Assembly (NCBI GenBank): GCA_900550105.1
Contig: URQW01000001.1
Location: 124,001-188,000 of the forward strand
DNA: 64,000 nt
Reading direction: 5' to 3'
From: an uncultured Pelosinus sp.
GTDB lineage: Bacteria > Bacillota > Negativicutes > UMGS1260
Shown here: one piece after another, positions 34,802 through 43,423 of the stretch
Numbering within the stretch: the stretch's first letter is position 1
Layout of the letters: every line of letters begins with the position of its first letter
The notes under the pieces: generated by a model
What the model saw: only the letters and a program-made list of their open reading frames with translations
The model's database searches: none
Told to the model about the DNA's origin: nothing
Translations under genes and position numbers: made by a program

Positions 34802-35536
34802 TTAAAGCTTCAACATATAATCTGCTGCCCGATTCATAATGCGTTCTGTCATCCCCATGGGATCTTTCCCATTCGCTTCTCGAATATCACGTAACATCCA
34901 AATTGCTTCATTAGTTTTACTATCAAGCAAAATATACTCCATTCCGGCATTTGCGTAGGTATCATAGTGAGCCGGCGTTACTACAGTTCGCTCTACCGGT
35001 TTTCTGACCTTCATTTTTTTATGTACCCAACGGCCATTTGAATCTAGAACCTCCATATCCGCTTCCGACTCAACTTGCTCCGTGTAAGTATAAGATGATT
35101 CTGGCACAAAACGTTTGTCATAACCAAAAGCAGTTACTTTAATATTTAAAACAGCATCTGCTATGATCGGCGTAAATTTATCAATTTCGGATTTATAACG
35201 AGCTGGGTCTTCCGTTTCAAGCTGTCGAATATTTTCCCCTGTCGCCTGACTAACTCGATCTTTTAATTGATTTAGCGTAATAAATTGAAAATGACTTTTT
35301 GCCCATCTATTTCTATCTTGAAAAAATGTATTTAAATAAATATTTTCCAACTTACGCGAACTAAATTCATCGAACTTTGCTTCAGGAGCAATAGCCATAG
35401 TAACAACTACAGTTTTCACACTACCAAAATTAAAGCTAGGACTTTTCCATTCATCTTTTCGTTCTTCGGCCTGACAAATTGACAGGGATAAACATAGTAC
35501 AAAGGTAAGCAATACAAGAATCTTTTTAAACTTCAT
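34802..35536 (-). CDS. Secreted protein of unknown function upstream of corA
   Basis: A 244-residue exported protein with a signal peptide (ILVLLTFVLCLSLSICQAEE, cleavage near residue 23). The mature part begins with VKTVVVTMAIAPEAKFDEFSSRKLENIYLN. It goes on to a strand-rich core with TPIIADAVLNIKVTAFG and ends with DSKTNEAIWMLRDIRE. The layout (conserved first strand, then a predicted stress- or envelope-type beta sheet) recalls DUF4136/CsgG-like periplasmic proteins, but I cannot assign it. GAGGAGAGGG precedes the ATG. A link to CorA is suggested only by position. Confidence 0.75.
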   Translation of the reverse strand: MKFKKILVLLTFVLCLSLSICQAEERKDEWKSPSFNFGSVKTVVVTMAIAPEAKFDEFSSRKLENIYLNTFFQDRNRWAKSHFQFITLNQLKDRVSQATGENIRQLETEDPARYKSEIDKFTPIIADAVLNIKVTAFGYDKRFVPESSYTYTEQVESEADMEVLDSNGRWVHKKMKVRKPVERTVVTPAHYDTYANAGMEYILLDSKTNEAIWMLRDIREANGKDPMGMTERIMNRAADYMLKL

Positions 35537-35616
35537 TAATACCCTCTCCTCTATTTATGGTATAAATTTCAATGTAGCTATTAAATCATTATTAACTTTT
35601 CAAAGCTAAAGTGGCT

Positions 35617-37344
35617 CTATCGTAACGCCTGCAAATTCCAGTCACCTTGGCCTGTTATGACTAACTGCTTATCGTGAAATTCAGTAAGTGTTGCGCGATG
35701 ACCCACACTGATGATAATGGACTGCGGAAATTTTTCCACTAACAAACGATATAACTTTGCTTCCGTTATTTCATCTAACGCAGAAGTTGCTTCATCTAAA
35801 AACATACTCTGGGGTTTATGGAGAATCAAACGGGCAAAGGCTAACCGTTGTTGCTCTCCTGGAGATAGAATTTTCATCCAGTCTTGTCGTTCATCAAGTC
35901 GCTCCGTAAATTGCGACAGACTACATTCAACTAGCAAAGCTTTTAACGATTCATCACTTAGGGTCGGTTGACTGGGATAACAAAGTGCTTCTCGCAAAGA
36001 GGTCTGAGGAGCATATAACTTTTGTGGCGCAAACCAAACAGGCTCCATCAAATTTGTATCGCCTTGTGTATGCGGCCAAAGACCGGCTAAGCTGCGCAAC
36101 AGCGTGCTTTTACCTACACCAGAAGGTCCTGTTACCAATAACTTCTCACCAGGAGAAAGCTGGAGCTTTAAATCTCGAATCAAAACGTTGCCAGGCTCTT
36201 TACAGACTGTTAGCTTGGCGGCAATCGCATTTTCAATTTTAGAAACAGGCGCGTTATCTCGCTCTGACCGCATAAGCTCGGCCTCATCCATGGAAGCAGC
36301 AAAACCGCGCAGACGATTGGCAACAGCCTTCCATTCCGCTAATTGCGTATACACCGTAATAAAAAAGGATAAAGCCGATGCTACCTGTTGATAGGCGCTA
36401 GAAATTTGCATCATTTGACCTAATGCAATTTCTTTCTCAAAATAGCGTGGTGCTGCAACAACTAGAGCAAAAATCATGGTTAAATATTCATAGCCAGTCT
36501 TCCACCAAGATAAGCGCTTATTTGCTGTCATAAGACGGCGATAATTGCCAACAATGAACCGAAAGCGCTCGCCTAAATTGGCCGATTCCCACTTTTCTCC
36601 CCCCAACAAAGCAATACTTTCATCATTTTCACGCAGGCGCATCAAATTAAACCGAAAATCCGCTTCATACTGCTGTTGTGTATAGTTCAGCGGTACTAAA
36701 AGTCGACCAATCTTCGTGGTAATCCATGTTCCTAGCAAAGCATAGGCTATAGCTAACCAGACAAGATATCCCGGTATATGGATCTCAATGCCACTTAGAG
36801 TAACGCTACCGACACCAGACAGACCCCAGAGAATAAAGACAAAAGATACTAAACTAACGGCTTGATGAATAAACGCGAGGAATAAGCTAATTGATATATT
36901 TACAAAACTGGCAATATCCTCGCTGATTCGCTGATCAGGATTATCAGCTTGTCCAGCGCCTCCCAAAAATCGCATCCTATAGTACGTATGATTAACAAGC
37001 CATTTATCAACTAGCTGCTTGGTTAGCCATTGGCGCCAACGGATTTGCAGCAACATCTGCAAATAAGTGGAGTAGCCTGTAAGCAGAACAAAAACAGTCA
37101 CAATGAGAGCAAACTCGCGGACAGATTGCCAAAAGGCGTCTTGATCTAAGGCGCCTAGAGCATTATAAAACTCAACATTCCATTCGTTTAACCGAACACT
37201 TAGATATACGCTAAATAAAGCCAGAACAATTAAAAGACTTAGTAGCCCAAGCGCCCCCCACTTTTCCTTCGACTTCCAGTAAGCAAGCAGTAAAAACCGA
37301 ATTGTAAGAAAATCGCTCTTCTCTGGTTTTACATAGGCCCCCAT
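35617..37344 (-). CDS. ABC exporter, YddA/SbmA-related permease-ATPase fusion
   Basis: A 575-residue half-transporter of the ABCD/YddA type. An N-terminal membrane domain of about six helices (20-330) of SbmA/BacA relationship is followed by an ATPase with Walker A GPSGVGKST (near 410), signature LSPGEQQR and Walker B MFLDEATSALDE. The LSPGE signature and the ARLILHKP segment are usual in this family. Members are often annotated for vitamin B12 or peptide transport; the cargo is unknown. GGAGGG upstream of the ATG supports the start. It is a single-gene unit. Confidence 0.88.
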   Translation of the reverse strand: MGAYVKPEKSDFLTIRFLLLAYWKSKEKWGALGLLSLLIVLALFSVYLSVRLNEWNVEFYNALGALDQDAFWQSVREFALIVTVFVLLTGYSTYLQMLLQIRWRQWLTKQLVDKWLVNHTYYRMRFLGGAGQADNPDQRISEDIASFVNISISLFLAFIHQAVSLVSFVFILWGLSGVGSVTLSGIEIHIPGYLVWLAIAYALLGTWITTKIGRLLVPLNYTQQQYEADFRFNLMRLRENDESIALLGGEKWESANLGERFRFIVGNYRRLMTANKRLSWWKTGYEYLTMIFALVVAAPRYFEKEIALGQMMQISSAYQQVASALSFFITVYTQLAEWKAVANRLRGFAASMDEAELMRSERDNAPVSKIENAIAAKLTVCKEPGNVLIRDLKLQLSPGEKLLVTGPSGVGKSTLLRSLAGLWPHTQGDTNLMEPVWFAPQKLYAPQTSLREALCYPSQPTLSDESLKALLVECSLSQFTERLDERQDWMKILSPGEQQRLAFARLILHKPQSMFLDEATSALDEITEAKLYRLLVEKFPQSIIISVGHRATLTEFHDKQLVITGQGDWNLQALR

Positions 37345-37509
37345 AAAATCCCTCCGGATATAAAATTCCCATTTCCATCATTATTTGACAAGCAAGGCTT
37401 TTTCCCTTTCCAATCTTAAAGTTTTTCTGGAATGAATAATACGAGACACCTAAAATCATTCTGAGCAAAAAAATTCATTAACGATGGTAAGATGCTGCTT
37501 AGTCGGCGC

Positions 37510-37549
37510 AAAAAAGCTGCTACTGAAATCAATCAGTAACAGCTTTTTC
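37510..37549 (-). terminator. Terminator of the chemoreceptor gene at 37585
   Basis: Arms 37510-37526 and 37533-37548 (one bulge) with T5-6 on the minus strand. Confidence 0.85.
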
Positions 37550-37584
37550 TATCTATTTAACCGATCCAACTCTTTAAGCAATAA

Positions 37585-39273
37585 TTAAATCTTAAAAGTA
37601 GTAACTAATTTGTTTAGTTCAGCAGCGGAATCAGCAAGTTGGTCAGCAAATCCTTTCATTGCATCAATGCTCCGGCTAGCGCTTTCGGTTCCTTTGGCAA
37701 TTTCCCCAGCCCCATTGGCGCTATGGGTAATCGTCATAGCTACCGACTCAATCGCTTGATTAACTTCGGAAACTTCCCCTACGACCTGCTGCATTCTTTC
37801 ACCAATTCCCGAAGTAATCGAAAGGAAGCTATCGGCATCTTTCTTATACTGCTGTCCGATAGCTACAAAGGCTTCATAGTCTTTTTCCACCGTACCATCA
37901 ATGAAATTTAGTAAGTCATTCCCACTTCCCACCAAAACGCCAATCGCTGTTTCCACCTGCTGCGTCAGCCCCTGAATGTTTGCAACTACCTCGGCTGATT
38001 CTTCGGCAAGCTTGCGCACTTCTTCGGCAACCACGGCAAATCCCCGTCCTTGTTCACCTGCTCGCGCCGCTTCAATCGCGGCATTCAGTGCCAATAGATT
38101 CGTTTGCCCAGCAATAGCAGCAATCGAACTAGCCATTGCTGAAATTTCGTTGACAATTTTTGCGTCTTCAATCGCTTTCGTCACACGTTCACTAATGCCC
38201 ACATACATACTATGGGCAGTATCGCTGGAGCTATGGGCATTTTTCTGTAGATTTACGGCTTGCTGTTCAACTAGTTTGGCAACCTTGACCCCTTCTGCCG
38301 CGGTTTGCGAAACCTGATGAATATTAGCCCCCATGTTTTCGGCAGAAGCGGTCATTTCTTCCGTTGAAGCGGATACCGTTTCAAGACCAGCGGAAATTTC
38401 TTCCGTCGAAGCAGCAATTTGCTGCATCGTAGCCGAGCTATCTTGCGTTACAGTAACTAGTTCTTGCGAGGCACGATTCAGATTCGTCGCGGATTGTGTT
38501 ACTTTTCCTAAAAGATTTCGAAGCTGCAATACCATCGCATTAAATGATTCTCCCAACTTCCCGATCTCATCTTGTCGATTCACCTGTATCTGTTCCCTCA
38601 AATCACCAGAAGCTACCTTCGCCGCTACGGTTGCCAACTCATTGACCGGACGCGCAATACTGCGGGCAGCAAAAAAGCCAATTACGATACCAATAATCGC
38701 AGCAAATACGGCAGCAAGAATTGCCGCAAGCTTAGCGTGATTGGCATTAGTAACAGCATCATCAACAGCCTTTTGTGTCTCAGCATCGCGAAACTGCTTT
38801 AATTCAGTGATTTTATCTTGAACGACTTTGCCCGCAGGCGTTAACTCATTTACCATCACTTGCGCTGCTTCGTCTTTCTTCCCGGCCTGAATGAGCGGAA
38901 TAAATTTTTTATCTACTAAATCAATATATTTTTCATGGTCTGTTTTCAATTCGCTTGTAAGTTTTTTTGCTGTATCGGTCACAGCGGTCTGAACCAGCTC
39001 TACCTCCATTTTTTTATTCAGTTCGGCGAGTCGTTTATATTCGTTTAACATTTGCTCGTTACCGGTAATGAAATAGCCCCGATTATTGGCTGATTCCGCT
39101 ACGGCATTCCAAGCAATTTCGTTATTATGAGTCTGGCGAGGGAGATGGTTCGTTTTCAGCGCAACTGCGTCAGCAGCAATACCGTTGACTTCATAAATTG
39201 TATAAGCAAAACCTACCGAAGCTACTAAAACCACTGCAATAAAATATGCTATCATTTTTGTTGTCAAATTCAT
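37585..39273 (-). CDS. Methyl-accepting chemotaxis protein, 4HB_MCP type
   Basis: A 562-residue transmembrane chemoreceptor. TM1 (about 8-28), a four-helix-bundle ligand domain (30-185), TM2 (about 188-208), HAMP (210-262) and the cytoplasmic signalling domain follow in order. The tip reads AGQTNLLALNAAIEAARAGEQGRGFAVVAEE in two adjoining blocks, as in canonical receptors. A TTG at 39282 is in frame but lies against the ribosome site, so the ATG at 39273 was chosen. The signal sensed is unknown. A 217-bp spacer upstream carries only the terminator of the ABC unit at 39437-39478. Confidence 0.92.
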   Translation of the reverse strand: MNLTTKMIAYFIAVVLVASVGFAYTIYEVNGIAADAVALKTNHLPRQTHNNEIAWNAVAESANNRGYFITGNEQMLNEYKRLAELNKKMEVELVQTAVTDTAKKLTSELKTDHEKYIDLVDKKFIPLIQAGKKDEAAQVMVNELTPAGKVVQDKITELKQFRDAETQKAVDDAVTNANHAKLAAILAAVFAAIIGIVIGFFAARSIARPVNELATVAAKVASGDLREQIQVNRQDEIGKLGESFNAMVLQLRNLLGKVTQSATNLNRASQELVTVTQDSSATMQQIAASTEEISAGLETVSASTEEMTASAENMGANIHQVSQTAAEGVKVAKLVEQQAVNLQKNAHSSSDTAHSMYVGISERVTKAIEDAKIVNEISAMASSIAAIAGQTNLLALNAAIEAARAGEQGRGFAVVAEEVRKLAEESAEVVANIQGLTQQVETAIGVLVGSGNDLLNFIDGTVEKDYEAFVAIGQQYKKDADSFLSITSGIGERMQQVVGEVSEVNQAIESVAMTITHSANGAGEIAKGTESASRSIDAMKGFADQLADSAAELNKLVTTFKI

Positions 39274-39436
39274 CCTTCTCAATCCTTCCCTGACGCTTAT
39301 TAAGTTAACTAGTTAATATTTATGAGATCACCTCCGACTATTTCGCACTTTGTATACATTTATCAATTCTAATTATTTATTCAATATACTAGATCAAATC
39401 CCCTTTGAAATAATTTCCTGGGTTATTGGGGTAGAC

Positions 39437-39478
39437 AAAAACGCCTGTACTATAATGAGTTGCATATAGTACAGGCGT
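39437..39478 (-). terminator. Terminator of the nitrate/sulfonate-type ABC operon
   Basis: Perfect 14-bp stem (39441-39454 with 39465-39478) and T5 on the minus strand. Confidence 0.92.
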
Positions 39479-39499
39479 AATGATTGAATACAGTATGAG

Positions 39500-40291
39500 T
39501 TAATTTTTCCAGGGAATAAGACGCTTTTCCACCCATTGCAAAAAATGATTTAAAATAACGCCCATCAACGATAGCGTCAAGATTCCGACCATGAGTTTCG
39601 TTGTCAGCATTAGATCGCCATAGTGCAAAATCATCGCGCCGATGCCTTCCTTCGCTGCAATCATTTCCGCCGCAACTAAGAGCAGCAAGGCCGTCCCCGC
39701 GGCAAGCTTTAATCCAGCAAAAATGACCGGCATAGCCCCTGGCAAAATCACCTTACGAAGTATGTTGTACTTAGTCGTTTTGAAACTAACAGCCACCTTG
39801 ATGAGAAGTGGATCAAGATTTTTCACGCCGGAATAGGTGTTGATTACAACAGGGAAAAACACCCCCAGAGCAATAATCAAAACCTTCGATAACTCGCCAA
39901 TGCCCAACCAAAGAATAATTAATGGCAATAAGGCAAGTTTAGGGATAGGATATAGAGCATAAATCACGGGATTGCCCATAGCATCAGCCAATTTAGAAAA
40001 TCCTAAGAGTAGTCCCATTAAAATTCCCGCCGTACTGCCAATGAAGAACCCAATTAAGATGCGGATCAAGCTGGCTTGCGCATTTATGAGCAATTCGCCG
40101 CTTGTCACCATATCCCAGCCAGTCAGCAAAATGGAGGTTGGTGCAGGCAAAAACAATTCTGATACAACACCGCTGCGACTAATCAATTCCCAAAGCACAA
40201 ATAGGAATAACATGGCCACGACAGAGACCCATTTGCCTGCGTCTTTTTCGATAGAAGCTAAACGATTCACAACTTCACGTTGATAAGCCAT
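39500..40291 (-). CDS. ABC importer permease, SsuC/TauC/NrtB type
   Basis: An inner-membrane subunit of 263 residues with six predicted helices. The EAA-like loop is AVSFKTTKYNILRKVILPGAMP near residue 155. The start at 40291 is supported by GGAGGG nine bases upstream and by a TAATG overlap with the stop of the ATPase gene. A longer reading beginning at 40345 adds 18 non-conserved residues inside the ATPase gene and is unlikely. With the genes upstream it completes an importer for anions such as sulfonates, taurine or thiamine precursors. Confidence 0.92.
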   Translation of the reverse strand: MAYQREVVNRLASIEKDAGKWVSVVAMLFLFVLWELISRSGVVSELFLPAPTSILLTGWDMVTSGELLINAQASLIRILIGFFIGSTAGILMGLLLGFSKLADAMGNPVIYALYPIPKLALLPLIILWLGIGELSKVLIIALGVFFPVVINTYSGVKNLDPLLIKVAVSFKTTKYNILRKVILPGAMPVIFAGLKLAAGTALLLLVAAEMIAAKEGIGAMILHYGDLMLTTKLMVGILTLSLMGVILNHFLQWVEKRLIPWKN

Positions 40292-41070
40292 TATTCGTCT
40301 CCCTCCTGCAGGGCATCCTGGGCGTCCTTGCGGATCATCTGCCAAATTTGTTCTGCATAGTCATTAAAAGCGGTCATATATTGACTGTCATCTCTGCCGA
40401 ATTTAGGCAAATCAATGGGTATCGTGTTCACGATGCGGCCAGGACGCCGCGACAAAACAATCACACGATCGGCCAGGTAAACGGCTTCTTGAATATTATG
40501 GGTTACATAAAGCGTACTCAGCTGCGTCTGATGCCAAATTCGCAGCAACTCTTCCTGCATCAACGTCCTAGACTGCGCATCAAGAGCCGAAAAAGGCTCA
40601 TCCATCAGGAGGATGTCCGGCTGAATCGCCAAAGCTCTGGCAATTCCAACGCGCTGGCGCATCCCCCCGGAAAGCTGGTGTGGAAAAGCTTGACTAAAGT
40701 TCGTTAAACCAACAAGCTCCGTATAATATTGTACTCGCTTTTGCTGCTCCGCCTGCGGTAATTTTATGGCTTCTAAACCAAAGGCCACATTTTCAGAAAC
40801 AGTCATCCACGGAAAAAGGCCCACTTCCTGAAAAACAATCCCAATCGAAGGATCGCGATCCACTGTTAAGCCTTCTACATAAATTTTTCCCGAGGTGGGG
40901 CTAAGCAGACCCCCTACCATATTTAAGAGTGTCGATTTACCGCAGCCGCTTGGGCCGACTAAAACGACAAATTCCTTTTCCTCAATCGCAAAATTTATCT
41001 TTTCAAGGGCAACCGTCGCTTGCCCTCGCGTCGAAAAACTCTTATGAACGTCTTCAATAATTACTCTCAT
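40291..41070 (-). CDS. ABC importer ATPase, SsuB/TauB/NrtD type
   Basis: A 259-residue ATP-binding subunit: Walker A GPSGCGKST (about 39-47), Q-loop FQEVGLFPW, signature LSGGMRQR, Walker B ILLMDEPFSALD, H-loop THNIQEA. The FPW and MRQR variants are usual for the nitrate/sulfonate/taurine group. The stop codon overlaps the permease start. It is downstream of the binding-protein gene by 18 bp. Confidence 0.94.
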   Translation of the reverse strand: MRVIIEDVHKSFSTRGQATVALEKINFAIEEKEFVVLVGPSGCGKSTLLNMVGGLLSPTSGKIYVEGLTVDRDPSIGIVFQEVGLFPWMTVSENVAFGLEAIKLPQAEQQKRVQYYTELVGLTNFSQAFPHQLSGGMRQRVGIARALAIQPDILLMDEPFSALDAQSRTLMQEELLRIWHQTQLSTLYVTHNIQEAVYLADRVIVLSRRPGRIVNTIPIDLPKFGRDDSQYMTAFNDYAEQIWQMIRKDAQDALQEGDE

Positions 41071-41088
41071 TCTATCCTCCTGAAAGCC

Positions 41089-42156
41089 CTACTTCAGCTC
41101 TTTCAATGCGGCTTCCCACAGATCTGTATTGACGACTTGAGAACCACTAATCGGTTTATCCATCATTTTGTGGCTGACATACCAGTCAATCTGTGTTTGG
41201 ATATCGGCACTTAACAGTTTCCCGTCACGATCAATATAGGGTAACCCTGATTTCACATCTTCTACCGGAACTCCCGTATATTTAGCAATAATATCAACGA
41301 CTTCATTATAGTTTGCACCAGGCACTACTTTGCCGTCTTGTTTATTGAGTACCGCATCATAGTAGTAGCGAGTTGCTTTTATATAACCTTTAAGGAATTT
41401 TGTCGCTACATTTTTATCCTTAGTAAATTTCGGTGAAAAAAAGATCCCTGAAGTCTGATACTCCATGACATCGCCAACTTGTACCATTACTTTGCCGTAA
41501 CCAGCGGATTCGACCTTACTAATATTGGGTTCATTCAAGATAACCGCATCAACTTGCCCGCTTTGCAAGCTGGCCATTAACGAACCAATACTGCCAAGTG
41601 AAACGATCTCTACGTCATCTAGGGTTAATCCTTTTTCCTCTAATAAGCGGCCTATCATATAATGAAAAGTGGATCCCTTCTGGGTAATGCCAATGCGCTT
41701 CCCTTTTAGGTCCTCAACTTTTTTTACTCCTTGATCCCACAACGCTTTTCTTACCAGAACAGCCGAAGAGGAATATCCCGCCTGTTCCCGGCCTTTGTCG
41801 GCGACAATAGATAGCGATTGACCACCGCCAACCATATTAAACAAGCTAGCCGTGATGCCTGTCGCACCAATATCCACTTTATTAGATGCTGTCGCAACAG
41901 CAATAGGTTGGGCAGCTTCAAACCACTCCACATTTAAATCTAACCCTTCTTCTTTAAAAAAGCCCTTTTCAATCCCAATAAAGATGGGCGCGGAACTCGT
42001 AAGTTTCAACAAGCCTACATTAACTTTTTCCGGCTCAGTTGACTTACCACAGCCAGTCAGCAACACGGCTGCTAAGAAAACGCCTACCAGGATTGACAAT
42101 ATTCCCTTACCTACTTTGCCTACGTTTCTACACATTGTCCAATTCCCCCATTTCAT
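41089..42156 (-). CDS. ABC importer substrate-binding lipoprotein, SsuA/NMT1 type
   Basis: A 355-residue solute-binding protein of the SsuA/THI5-like class. The signal peptide ends in the lipobox LLTGC near residue 36. The mature part starts EKVNVGLLKLTSSAPIFIGIEKGFFKEEGLDL, with GATGITASLFN and GKRIGITQKGSTFHY further on. It is the first gene of the operon 42156-39500. The start is uncertain among GTG 42162, ATG 42156 and ATG 42135; the middle one has GGAG five bases upstream. The substrate is not predictable beyond the anion or pyrimidine-precursor class. The leader contains a hairpin (42216-42249). Confidence 0.88.
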   Translation of the reverse strand: MKWGNWTMCRNVGKVGKGILSILVGVFLAAVLLTGCGKSTEPEKVNVGLLKLTSSAPIFIGIEKGFFKEEGLDLNVEWFEAAQPIAVATASNKVDIGATGITASLFNMVGGGQSLSIVADKGREQAGYSSSAVLVRKALWDQGVKKVEDLKGKRIGITQKGSTFHYMIGRLLEEKGLTLDDVEIVSLGSIGSLMASLQSGQVDAVILNEPNISKVESAGYGKVMVQVGDVMEYQTSGIFFSPKFTKDKNVATKFLKGYIKATRYYYDAVLNKQDGKVVPGANYNEVVDIIAKYTGVPVEDVKSGLPYIDRDGKLLSADIQTQIDWYVSHKMMDKPISGSQVVNTDLWEAALKELK

Positions 42157-42215
42157 TACCACTCCATACTACCATCCTACAAAATTCCTAGTTGTTTGTC
42201 TCCCCCTAAGAATGC

Positions 42216-42249
42216 AAAAGTTCTCATCCGGTTAAAGACGAGAACTTTT
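42216..42249 (-). promoter_or_regulatory. Leader stem-loop of the ABC importer operon
   Basis: A perfect 10-bp stem AAAAGTTCTC/GAGAACTTTT with a 14-nt loop (GTCTTTAACCGGAT on the minus strand), placed about 20 bases after the predicted start site. The 3' arm ends in TTTT then GC, so it could be a weak terminator or part of a leader switch. It does not match a riboswitch class I can name. Confidence 0.55.
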
Positions 42250-42273
42250 CTCGCAGGTCTTGTATTTCCTACT

Positions 42274-42302
42274 AATATAACACAGCTTATAGCGACCTTC
42301 AA
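42274..42302 (-). promoter_or_regulatory. Promoter of the SsuA-type operon
   Basis: On the minus strand TTGAAG (42302-42297), 17 bp, TATATT (42279-42274), giving a leader of about 110 nt. Confidence 0.7.
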
Positions 42303-42424
42303 GATTTTTATGCAATTATACAACTGATGTCTTTATGGAGTGTGCATTATTCATATTTTAACCTGAATTGCCACTTAGTTCTTGTCAAAGCCATGACATT
42401 TTAGACGCGTATCGGCAAATCGAT

Positions 42425-43303
42425 TTACGATTTCTTACGGAACTTCGTATCAAGCAACTCTTCAAATATTTCGATCATAGCTCCCTTATCTTTGTCACCC
42501 AGTCCTTTTAGTAAGGCCATTTGATAGGTTGACGTGGCCGCATGGGTTACTGGCAAAGGAATACTATGATTCGCCGAAATTGTCGCACCGGCAACTAGGT
42601 CTTTATAGGCATGCTTTAAGGGATACCCATCTTTAAAATTCGCTGCAAGAATACGTGGAATAAAGAACTCTGATGCATAACTTCTGCCTGATCCGCTATT
42701 AACAACAGCACCAATACTTTCAGGATCTAGGCCAAGTTTAACAGCCATAGGAAGAACTTCGGCCAGTCCAGCAATATTGATATCAAATAATATATTATTA
42801 ATGGTCTTGGTGAGCTGACCGGCGCCATGCGCGCCCATATGCAGCACGTTGTTGCCCATAAATTTGAAATAGGGCAACACAGTTTCATAGGTGTCTTTAT
42901 TGCCGCCGCACATGATCGTCAGAGTAGCGTCAATAGCCCGCGCCTCCATACCAGTTACCGGGGCATCGATGAATTCTACGTTTCTAGCTTTCAGACTCTT
43001 GGCTAACTCTACACTTGCCGTGTAATCAATGGTACTCATATCGACAATGATTTGATCGGCTTGCAGTAAGGGCGATAAGTGATTTATAACGTCCGTCACC
43101 ACTTCTGTATTCGGTAGGCAGAGGAAAATAATTGGACAATCCGCTAAATCGACTTGATTCGTAGTTACTTCAATGCCCTTTGCTTCGAACATAGGAAATG
43201 CTGCTGAACTTTTGTCGCAGACAATCAATTTATCGCCGTATTTACTCAAGTTGAGTGCCATATGTCTGCCCATTTGTCCTAATCCAATGAATCCAAGTTT
43301 CAT
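42425..43303 (-). CDS. NAD(P)-dependent beta-hydroxyacid dehydrogenase
   Basis: A 292-residue enzyme of the 3-hydroxyisobutyrate / tartronate semialdehyde dehydrogenase family. It has the Rossmann motif GFIGLGQMGRHMA (4-16), the substrate motif DAPVTGMEARA (about 118-128), and the catalytic-lysine motif GAGQLTKTINN (about 160-170). Such enzymes interconvert beta-hydroxy acids and their beta-oxo forms. It is transcribed away from the sigma-54 activator and the BKACE operon. BKACE cleaves beta-keto acids, so the two enzymes may belong to one pathway. No sigma-54 promoter is seen in front of this gene. AAGGGGG supports the start. Confidence 0.88.
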   Translation of the reverse strand: MKLGFIGLGQMGRHMALNLSKYGDKLIVCDKSSAAFPMFEAKGIEVTTNQVDLADCPIIFLCLPNTEVVTDVINHLSPLLQADQIIVDMSTIDYTASVELAKSLKARNVEFIDAPVTGMEARAIDATLTIMCGGNKDTYETVLPYFKFMGNNVLHMGAHGAGQLTKTINNILFDINIAGLAEVLPMAVKLGLDPESIGAVVNSGSGRSYASEFFIPRILAANFKDGYPLKHAYKDLVAGATISANHSIPLPVTHAATSTYQMALLKGLGDKDKGAMIEIFEELLDTKFRKKS

Positions 43304-43423
43304 ATGATGTCCCCCTTGTACGTTAGCTATTAAAAGTATAATATATAACCATTCCAGTACGTTCTAGCGAAATCCTTTCGATTTATTGTAAAATACATAC
43401 CATAGAAAATAAGGGGAAGAGAT

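Noticed and set aside
36104..38740. Long antisense ORFs over the ABC exporter and the chemoreceptor
   Set aside because: They are reverse-frame shadows of strongly coding genes with low-complexity Ala/Ser/Ile products and no ribosome sites.
39305..39316. Palindrome TTAACTAGTTAA upstream of a chemoreceptor
   Set aside because: Only 12 bp, AT-rich, and not repeated near other receptor genes; chance is a good explanation.
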